Below, one piece after another: positions 29,363 to 35,705 of a DNA stretch of 35,705 bases (its first letter is position 1; each line of letters begins with the position of its first letter). The DNA is from an uncultured Ruminococcus sp. Lineage in GTDB: Bacteria; Bacillota; Clostridia; Oscillospirales; Acutalibacteraceae. The stretch is taken from contig CACZYF010000031.1 in the NCBI GenBank assembly GCA_902785355.1, positions 1 to 35,705 of the forward strand, given 5' to 3'. The notes below the pieces were generated by a model that worked only from the letters and a program-made list of their open reading frames with translations, did not search any database and was not told where the DNA came from. The translations under genes and the position numbers were made by a program.

Positions 29363-30889
29363 ATGGAATATCATTTGACTAAGAAGAGTCTGTCCCGCCG
29401 CAGGGATGTTCTGCACACGGCGGCGGAACAGCCGGTGGATTTTGAGCTGACTCTGCCTGACTACTGTCCCGACATCGAGCGGATCCTGTCCTGTACGCTG
29501 ATTCCGAAGGTGTATCTGTCTAATGTCAGCGGCGACCGGCTTAACGTCGAGGGCGGATCGTGTGTTCGTGTGATTTATGTCGACGGCGATAAGGGTACGC
29601 CCCGCTCGTATGAATATACGCAGCCTTTTTCCGAGAGCTTCCCGCTGGGCGAGAGCGTAAGCGACTGCGCGGTGTATGTTGAGACGAAGCCCGAGTATAT
29701 CAATTGTCGTGCGCTGAGTCCGCGAAAGCTCAGCCTGCATGGAGCGTTTTCCCTATGTGCGACTGTCGTTACTGCCGACAGCGTCGATTACTGTACCTGC
29801 GAGGCAGAGGAAGATTTACAGATGAAGAGCGAGGTCATGGAAGCATCGTCTCTGTGCGGCGTGTGTACCGAGAGCTTTAACGTTCAGGAGGATATCCCCG
29901 CGGGAGAAAAGGACGGTATCAGCGCTCTGCTTTCTCACAGACTGTCTGCCCGTATCACGGAGCTGAAGGCGATCCACAACAAGATCATGCTCACGGGAGA
30001 GCTGAAGCTGGACATCCTGTATCTCAGCGGCGGTGAGGATCGCGGGATACAGTGCCTTTCCTACAGCATTCCGCTGTCGAGGGTGATAGACTGTGACGGA
30101 GCGGGGGAGGACGCTGTGATCGACGGCGAGCTGTCCGTGATGAGCGAGGAGCTGCGCCTGAGCGATGACGCGCTTGACGGCTCCCGGGTGTTGGGACTGG
30201 ACGCAAGGCTTTCCTTCAGCGCTTTGTGCTACCGTGCTCAGGAGCTTGAGGTTCTGAGCGACGCCTTTGCCACCGACCGTGATGTCGATGTCCGACTGAT
30301 GCCGTTCTCCTGTCTCGGCGAGCTTTCGTGCCGAGCCTATACGGACGTTTGTAAGGCGGCGCTGAGCGTGGATGAGGAGATCGGTAAGGTTTATGATGTA
30401 AATTGCGAGAAGATTGTTTCTTCAGCTTCCGAGATCGACGGCGGGGTGCTCGTAAGCACCAAGCTGTGTATCGGCGTGTTGTACGAAACGCCTGCGGGTG
30501 AGCTGCGTTACGTCAGACGTGATGTCGAATTCAGCTATCGGCCCGATACCGGCGGCTGTGACACCGTCGAGAGCCTTCGCACGGCTGTCGAGAGCCTGAG
30601 CTACCGACTTACGGACGGCAGTTCGCTGGAGATCAGGGCGGAGATCAACTATCGAATGACCCTGTGCCGCAGACTGAACTGTTCCGCGGTTGACGCGGTG
30701 ACGGCTGACGATGACGCGCCGGTGCGCGAGGCGGACGGCTCGCTGATCCTGTATTATGCCGACGGTTCGGACAGCGTGTGGGATATCGCGAAGCGTTTTT
30801 CGTCACGTCCCGCAGATATCCGCTCGGAAAATGCAATAGACGGCGACAAAGTCATCAAGGGCACGATGCTCCTGATCCCCTCGGCATAA
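29363..30889 (+). CDS. sipL: SpoIVA-interacting coat protein with SPOCS and LysM domains
   Basis: The 508-residue protein lacks a signal peptide and should act in the mother cell during spore coat assembly. It contains DUF3794/SPOCS-type repeats (QPVDFELTLPDYCPDIERIL at about 23-42 is diagnostic) and a C-terminal LysM domain (about 457-506: YYADGSDSVWDIAKRFSSRP to GTMLLIPSA). In C. difficile the SipL LysM domain binds SpoIVA, and spoIVA follows here after 36 nt on the same transcript. AAGGAG is 8 nt before the ATG. The gene's role as the SpoVM/SpoIVA-linked coat adaptor is from established work; the identity is by domain order and neighbour. Confidence 0.9.
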   Translation: MEYHLTKKSLSRRRDVLHTAAEQPVDFELTLPDYCPDIERILSCTLIPKVYLSNVSGDRLNVEGGSCVRVIYVDGDKGTPRSYEYTQPFSESFPLGESVSDCAVYVETKPEYINCRALSPRKLSLHGAFSLCATVVTADSVDYCTCEAEEDLQMKSEVMEASSLCGVCTESFNVQEDIPAGEKDGISALLSHRLSARITELKAIHNKIMLTGELKLDILYLSGGEDRGIQCLSYSIPLSRVIDCDGAGEDAVIDGELSVMSEELRLSDDALDGSRVLGLDARLSFSALCYRAQELEVLSDAFATDRDVDVRLMPFSCLGELSCRAYTDVCKAALSVDEEIGKVYDVNCEKIVSSASEIDGGVLVSTKLCIGVLYETPAGELRYVRRDVEFSYRPDTGGCDTVESLRTAVESLSYRLTDGSSLEIRAEINYRMTLCRRLNCSAVDAVTADDDAPVREADGSLILYYADGSDSVWDIAKRFSSRPADIRSENAIDGDKVIKGTMLLIPSA

Positions 30890-30925
30890 CAGTATAAATC
30901 ACGATTTACCATTACGGAGGAACAT

Positions 30926-32404
30926 ATGGAAGAGAGAAGTATCTATAAGGATATTGAAAGTCGCACGGGCGGCGATATTTATATCGGCGTGGTCGGACCT
31001 GTGCGCACGGGAAAATCAACCTTCATCAAGCGTTTTATGGATACGCTTGTCGTTCCGAATATCACCGATGACAGTCTGCGCGAGCGGACGATCGACGAAC
31101 TGCCTCAGAGCGCCGCGGGTCGTACCATCATGACTACGGAGCCTAAGTTCGTACCCGAGAACGCAGTACCCGTTGCCCTCGAGGGTAACGCCCATCTGCG
31201 CGTGAGAATGATCGACTGTGTGGGATATATCGTGGAGTCGGCGATGGGATATATTGAAGAGGACGGCGAGCGTATGGTACGAACGCCTTGGAGCGAGACG
31301 GAGATGCCCTTCCGTCAAGCGGCGGAGCTCGGCACCAAGAAGGTGATCGACGATCACAGTACGATCGGGATTCTGGTGACCACCGACGGCTCGATCGGCG
31401 ATATCGACCGGGAGGATTATGTCCGGGCTGAGGAGCGCGTCGCGGCGGAGCTTACGGCGGCGGGAAAGCCCTATGTGATCCTTTTGAATACCACTGCTCC
31501 CGAGAGCGCTTCATCGGCGGCGATGGCGTCGTCTCTCTCCCGCAGGTACGGCGCTCCGGCGATCGCGGTCGACTGCGCCCTGATGGATGAAAATACAGTC
31601 AAGGGGATCCTTGCTGCGATCCTGTTCGAGTTCCCGATCCGAGAGATCCATGTGGATATCCCGGGCTGGCTGCAGGGGCTTGAAAAGGAGAATTGGCTGC
31701 GGCGCGCGGTATTCGGCTCGATCCGCGAACGTGCAAAGGATATCTCTCGTATTCGCGAGGTTCAGGACGCCGCCGCCGATCTATCCGAAAATGATTATAT
31801 CGCAGAAGCAGAGCTTTGCAACATGGATCTCGGTACCGGCAGAGCTGATCTGCGCGTGCGGCTCGACGGCGATCTGTTCTACCGCGTGCTGACCGAAAAG
31901 AGCGGACTGGAGATCCATTCCGAGCGCGAGCTGATGCAGAGTATCTGTGAGCTGGCGGCAGCAAAGGACAGCGTCGACCGTATCGGAAAGGCGTATGAGG
32001 AGGTGCTCGATAAGGGCTACGGTATCGTCATGCCGACGATGGAGGAGCTAAGCCTTGAGGAACCCGAGATCGTGCGCCAGAACGGCAAGTACGGTATCCG
32101 CCTCAGGGCGAGCGCGCCGTCTATCCACATGATGCGCGTGCGAACGACCGCAGAGGTCACGCCGATCGTCGGATCGGAGCAGCAGAGCGAGGAGCTGGTG
32201 ACCTATCTGCTCAAGGAGTTCGAAGAAAGTCCCGCGAAGATCTGGGACAGCAATATCTTCGGCAAGTCGGTCAGCGACCTTGTGAACGAGGGCTTGCATA
32301 ATAAATTGTATCGTATGCCCGATAAAGCAAGGCTGAAGATAGGGGAGACCGTGGAGAAGATCATCAACGACGGTTGCAACGGCTTGATCTGTATTATTTT
32401 ATAA
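30926..32404 (+). CDS. spoIVA: Stage IV sporulation protein A, coat basement ATPase
   Basis: The 492-residue ATPase has the same length as B. subtilis SpoIVA and forms the platform on which the spore coat assembles around the forespore. The Walker A motif GPVRTGKST is near residue 24. The extreme C-terminus NDGCNGLICIIL matches the conserved tail needed for placement on the forespore. ACGGAGG precedes the ATG. It is the most reliable marker that this is an endospore former. No separate promoter is seen between it and sipL, so it relies on the sigma-E promoter at 29305. Confidence 0.97.
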   Translation: MEERSIYKDIESRTGGDIYIGVVGPVRTGKSTFIKRFMDTLVVPNITDDSLRERTIDELPQSAAGRTIMTTEPKFVPENAVPVALEGNAHLRVRMIDCVGYIVESAMGYIEEDGERMVRTPWSETEMPFRQAAELGTKKVIDDHSTIGILVTTDGSIGDIDREDYVRAEERVAAELTAAGKPYVILLNTTAPESASSAAMASSLSRRYGAPAIAVDCALMDENTVKGILAAILFEFPIREIHVDIPGWLQGLEKENWLRRAVFGSIRERAKDISRIREVQDAAADLSENDYIAEAELCNMDLGTGRADLRVRLDGDLFYRVLTEKSGLEIHSERELMQSICELAAAKDSVDRIGKAYEEVLDKGYGIVMPTMEELSLEEPEIVRQNGKYGIRLRASAPSIHMMRVRTTAEVTPIVGSEQQSEELVTYLLKEFEESPAKIWDSNIFGKSVSDLVNEGLHNKLYRMPDKARLKIGETVEKIINDGCNGLICIIL

Positions 32405-32419
32405 GGAAACAGAGCGGAT

Positions 32420-32559
32420 GGGGCTGTCGCAAAACAAAAATGTCATTCTGAGGCTCCTCCGAAGAATCTGAAAGTGCTCGACTTTCCGTAAGATTACACA
32501 TGATAGAAGCTCAGAATGACACTCTGAGGGGCTGTTGCATTTCTTAGTGCGACGGCCCC
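32420..32559. repeat. Foldback repeat element (MITE/REP-like)
   Basis: Outer arms GGGGCTGTCGCA (32420-32431) / TGCGACGGCCCC (32548-32559) and inner arms TGTCATTCTGAG (32441-32452) / CTCAGAATGACA (32510-32521) are inverted repeats. Gtcattctgagg...gaagaatct is wording I associate with a widespread repeat in Firmicutes. No coding capacity. It lies after spoIVA and may end its transcript. Confidence 0.7.
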
Positions 32560-32612
32560 GTTCGTTCTTTTTCTGTTTTCTCAAAGTTTTTTGAAAATAT
32601 TCTTGATTTTGC

Positions 32613-32641
32613 TTGTGTTTTTCTAAATCATTTGATATAAT
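32613..32641 (+). promoter_or_regulatory. Probable promoter of the large dockerin protein gene
   Basis: TTGTGT (32613-32618), 17 nt, TATAAT (32636-32641). The -10 box is perfect, the -35 box is poor. Confidence 0.6.
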
Positions 32642-32693
32642 CCTTCTAATTATAGCGAGGTGCTATTATAATTTTTTTAAAGGAGGACACAAT

Positions 32694-35522
32694 ATGAAGC
32701 TTAGCAAAAAGCTGATCAGCCTGCTGCTTGCAGTGCTGATGGTTTCTTCCTGCTGTGCAGCTGCCTTTTCGGCCGGCGCGGCGGAGACCGATGAAAAGCC
32801 CTTCACCGTGACCAAGATCTCCAACCCCGACCGCGGAGAACGTGAGGTTGACGGTCTGATCGAGGGAGGTGATCGTGAGAACAGCTATACGTGGCGTCTT
32901 GCGATGCGCGGCGACGAGATCTATATCGCAACCACCCGTAATATCGCCAGTGCGCTGGTAAATATGTACGGCGGTGAGTTCGCGAAGGCGGGTATCGATA
33001 TCGACACCTTCTGGGCGATGATCGACGTGGTCGCTAACGGCGATATCCCGCGCAATGACGCTAACGAGGGCGCAAACATTATCAGCTATAACCGCCAGTC
33101 CGGTGAGTTCAAGGTAATCTACACTGCCGATACGGGCGATTACTTCCGTATGGCTGTCACCTTCGGCGACAATGTGTACTTTGGCTCCTACTCCGCTCTG
33201 CCTACCAACCCGCAGTATATCCTGAAGCTGGATACCGAGGGTAACTTCACCAAGGTTTTCCAGACCATGGGTTCCGTTTCTCTGCGCGCTAACTGCGAGT
33301 ATGACGGACATCTGTTCTTTGCGGGCGCCGACGATCGTACGCCTGTTTATGACGGAACCACCGCTCCTGTCGCGAAGATGGCTGTTTTGCGTAAGAGCAA
33401 CGAGGATGATACCGTCTGGGAGCGCGTCGCCGACTACAGAGATTTCGGCACGACCGCCTATGATCCGATCCACACCAGCTGGGCAGGCGCTCCGATCTGG
33501 GAGCTTGCGAACCACGACGGTTACATCTATGCGACTGCTCCGACTCATGCGGGCTTCGTTATTTACAAGGGGCGTCCCGCACAGGACGGCGAGCAGGCAA
33601 ACGAGTACGGATGGATCTGGACGGAGGTCGCAGGTAATACCAACGGCATCAACAACCCCGGCCTGTCCGATATAGAGGGCGGCGAGCCCGGTACCATGCG
33701 TTCGCTGATCGGTTCCGTTTATGAGTACAACGGCGAGCTGTATGCCTACAACTTTGACCACAGCTTCGGCGGCGAGGCTTCTGCTTTTGCGGGTGCTCTG
33801 CAGCAGCTTGCGGGCAAGGATGTCAAGGCGTCCGAATATCTCTTCTATCTGTATGATTCTCTCCACAATCCTCAGAAGGTCTGGAAGCTCAACGATGAGA
33901 CCGGTAAGTTTGAGGAGCTCGAGGAATTCACCAAGCTGATGGAGGGTACCACTAACGAATATGTCTGGAGACTCGGCGAGCACGAAGGCGATCTGTATAT
34001 TGCGACCATGGACGCCGGTATCTTCTACAACTATCTGACCCAGCTGACCAACGGCAGTTTCTTCTCTATGTCTAAGGAGGAGATCGTTCAAAAGATCGGT
34101 TACATCAATAACCTGCTCTCCATAATCGCAAAGAGCAAGGGCAGCGAGGCGCTGGATAAGCTCAAAGAGAAGCTTGAGGAGCTCAAGGCGTTGCTTGAGG
34201 CAGGTAAGGATCCCGACGCTGCGTTTGACGGATCCGTGCTCGACCTGATCTCGGAGTACGGCAATACGGATGAAGCGGTCGCCCAGATCACCGATTGGAT
34301 CATGCAGGTCAGACAAGAGGTAATCATGGACCTTGTCAAGAGCATTATCGGCAATATGCTGGAGAATGACAAGGATATCGCCGCTACCGGTATCGATGAT
34401 ATCCCGGCAGAGATCGACGACGCCGCCGGCATAGACCTGAGCTTCTTCAAAGATCTGTTGACTGAGGAACAGCTCAAGCAGCTTGAAGAAAGGATAAATG
34501 CTCCCGGCTTTAATCTTGATGTCAATACCGATGATATCAAGCAGACAATCGATACTTATGTCAATCAGTTGATCGATCAGTATAAGGATGAGATCAACCG
34601 ACTCGTCGAAGCGGGCGAGATGCTTAGCGCTACCGCAGACGCATACAAGCAGATCGTTGATGTATATAAGGCTCAGCTGACAGAGGAGCTCAAGGCGATG
34701 GCTGACGAAGGCATTGAAAAGCTCAACGGCAAGTATGAGGAGCTCAAGCTGGCGTTCGCGGCTGCGATGATGAAGCTTCAGGAGCTTGAGGAACAGCTCA
34801 AGGAGATCGTTGAGAATATCGACTGGGAAGGCATTAGCATGTATTTATACATCAATAATGCCGTTGTCGAGGATGATTGGGGCTTCGATCTGTATCGTAC
34901 CAATGACGGTGAGAACTTCCAGTGCATTACAAAGGACGGCTTCGGCGATAAGTATAATTATGGCTGCCCGAGCTTCCTGTCTACCGATGAGGGTCTGTAC
35001 ATCGGTACCTGTAATCCGTTCTACGGCGGTCAGCTCTATCTCTTGTCAAACGACAGCAAGACTGAGACCGGGGTTACCGTAAGAGGAAACGTGACGAGCT
35101 TCCTCAGCACAGATGAGGTTGTGACTGCCGAGCTGGTCTCCAAGACCGATGAAACGCTCGTCAAGTCCAGTGAGTCCGCCGACGATTATGCTTTCTACGA
35201 TGTTCCCGCGGGCGAATATACGCTGAGCGTATCCAAGAAGGATCACGTTACCCGTGAGTATGACGTGACGGTTGTTGACGACGACGTCACGATGGACGTC
35301 AAGATCCATCCGGTCGGCGATATCAACGGCGACGGAAAGGTCACGACTGTCGACTTCGGCAAAGCGAACTCCATGGCGCGTACTATGAGTGAGCTGAATG
35401 ATTATGAGTTCAAGTGTGCCGACGTCAACGGCGACGGCATGATCACGACGGTCGATACCGCCCGTATCAACTCTCATGTGAAGGGTAAAGCCTTTTTGTG
35501 GAGCGTAGAAGCTGTAGCGTAA
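32694..35522 (+). CDS. Large secreted dockerin protein with propeller-like and coiled-coil regions
   Basis: The 942-residue protein has a signal peptide (about 1-30), a beta-rich region (about 35-460) with repeated Y-x-W-R-L...G-x-I/L-Y-I-A-T strands that suggest a beta-propeller or kelch-like fold, a long Glu/Lys/Leu-rich helical stretch (about 465-715, likely coiled coil), a further strand region (about 715-790), a small beta-sandwich (about 792-870: VTVRGNVTSFL to YTLSVSKKDHVTREYDVTV) and a C-terminal dockerin (about 873-935: GDINGDGKVTTVDFGKANSM and ADVNGDGMITTVDTARINSH). The last two domains are nearly copied in the protein at 15228. No catalytic motif is recognised. ATG 32694 follows AGGAGG at 32681; the frame is open 27 codons further upstream but without signal sequence. 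Confidence 0.85.
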   Translation: MKLSKKLISLLLAVLMVSSCCAAAFSAGAAETDEKPFTVTKISNPDRGEREVDGLIEGGDRENSYTWRLAMRGDEIYIATTRNIASALVNMYGGEFAKAGIDIDTFWAMIDVVANGDIPRNDANEGANIISYNRQSGEFKVIYTADTGDYFRMAVTFGDNVYFGSYSALPTNPQYILKLDTEGNFTKVFQTMGSVSLRANCEYDGHLFFAGADDRTPVYDGTTAPVAKMAVLRKSNEDDTVWERVADYRDFGTTAYDPIHTSWAGAPIWELANHDGYIYATAPTHAGFVIYKGRPAQDGEQANEYGWIWTEVAGNTNGINNPGLSDIEGGEPGTMRSLIGSVYEYNGELYAYNFDHSFGGEASAFAGALQQLAGKDVKASEYLFYLYDSLHNPQKVWKLNDETGKFEELEEFTKLMEGTTNEYVWRLGEHEGDLYIATMDAGIFYNYLTQLTNGSFFSMSKEEIVQKIGYINNLLSIIAKSKGSEALDKLKEKLEELKALLEAGKDPDAAFDGSVLDLISEYGNTDEAVAQITDWIMQVRQEVIMDLVKSIIGNMLENDKDIAATGIDDIPAEIDDAAGIDLSFFKDLLTEEQLKQLEERINAPGFNLDVNTDDIKQTIDTYVNQLIDQYKDEINRLVEAGEMLSATADAYKQIVDVYKAQLTEELKAMADEGIEKLNGKYEELKLAFAAAMMKLQELEEQLKEIVENIDWEGISMYLYINNAVVEDDWGFDLYRTNDGENFQCITKDGFGDKYNYGCPSFLSTDEGLYIGTCNPFYGGQLYLLSNDSKTETGVTVRGNVTSFLSTDEVVTAELVSKTDETLVKSSESADDYAFYDVPAGEYTLSVSKKDHVTREYDVTVVDDDVTMDVKIHPVGDINGDGKVTTVDFGKANSMARTMSELNDYEFKCADVNGDGMITTVDTARINSHVKGKAFLWSVEAVA

Positions 35523-35550
35523 TCATCTGCAACAGAATCTTTACTCATAT

Positions 35551-35586
35551 GCAGGACTGCTTTCAGAGCGGTCCTGCTTTTCTGTT
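35551..35586 (+). terminator. Terminator of the large dockerin protein gene
   Basis: GCAGGAC (35551-35557) / GTCCTGC (35571-35577) with an inner GC pair, then ttttctgtt. Confidence 0.85.
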
Positions 35587-35624
35587 CACCCGGGCGGAAA
35601 AACGGAAAATATGTTGGTTTGTCA

Positions 35625-35705
35625 ATGATGTGTTACACAAATTCAAGAAAAGATGACCTCGCTGGTATTGAGGAAATGGTAAAGGAACTCGCGAGGGGAT
35701 TTCCA
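35625..35705 (+). CDS. Possible start of a gene running off the window
   Basis: From ATG 35625 the frame stays open to the window end (27 codons, MMCYTNSRKDDLAGIEEMV and on). The stretch is helical and hydrophilic, but no clear ribosome-binding site precedes it and no family is recognised. It may be the N-terminus of an unknown protein or chance. Confidence 0.25.
   Translation, partial: MMCYTNSRKDDLAGIEEMVKELARGFP

Noticed and set aside
32646-34316. Open frame of 556 codons on the minus strand
   Set aside because: Opposite a clear signal-peptide and dockerin gene; it is a shadow frame with no recognisable domain.
35625-35705. Transposase fragment at the right edge
   Set aside because: The short reading shows no recognisable transposase motif, so only an unknown possible start is recorded.

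Overview
The window looks like chromosomal DNA of an anaerobic, spore-forming Gram-positive gut bacterium of the Ruminococcus / Oscillospiraceae type. The reasons are a sipL-spoIVA spore-coat pair, several secreted proteins with dockerin modules and Thr-Glu-Ala-Pro linkers, a predicted cohesin protein with a sortase anchor, class B sortases, and promoters that match the vegetative sigma-A consensus closely. The species cannot be fixed from the sequence alone. No tRNA, rRNA, CRISPR array, prophage or complete insertion sequence was seen.

Layout. 1-270: intergenic DNA with a palindromic repeat, a terminator from an upstream gene and a small mobile-element remnant. 271-2617 (minus): pseudouridine synthase and formate-tetrahydrofolate ligase, diverging from 2785-4846 (plus): xanthine phosphoribosyltransferase and an L,D-transpeptidase. 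5014-7207: class B sortase and LCP ligase, overlapping genes behind a perfect promoter. 7451-8692: GH3-like lipid- or membrane-anchored protein. 8811-9239: TerB-like protein. 9240-9726: a long gap with a perfect promoter and a GC-rich, hairpin-dense leader. 9727-10992: predicted cohesin protein with an SPKTGD wall-sorting signal, followed by 11189-12561: a membrane-anchored protein and a second class B sortase. 12606-14876 (minus): dockerin-bearing X-Pro dipeptidyl-peptidase-like enzyme whose leader contains a MITE. 15228-16274: dockerin protein. 16436-17818 (minus): cytoplasmic GH13 amylase, diverging from 18108-22755: sugar ABC transporter (binding protein, two permeases, second binding protein, no ATPase). 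22957-24459 (minus): dockerin, starch-binding module and esterase. 24509-25574 (minus): degenerate HD-domain protein and DUF5662 protein. 25721-27909: OhrR-like regulator, CDF metal exporter and glutathione peroxidase. 27981-29240: dockerin-bearing subtilisin. 29363-32404: sipL-spoIVA behind a sigma-E-like promoter. 32420-32559: a foldback repeat. 32694-35522: a 942-residue dockerin protein.

How the parts fit. The unifying theme is a surface-display system: a wall-anchored cohesin, the two sortases that could attach it, and five dockerin proteins (peptidase, protease, starch-binding esterase and two of unknown function) that could dock on it. The amylase and ABC transporter would handle maltodextrin-type sugars inside the cell. 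Two distinct dockerin sequence types are present, so more than one cohesin specificity is likely. The cohesin assignment and all docking relations are inference from sequence. The most promising unexplained element is the structured RNA leader in front of the cohesin gene.
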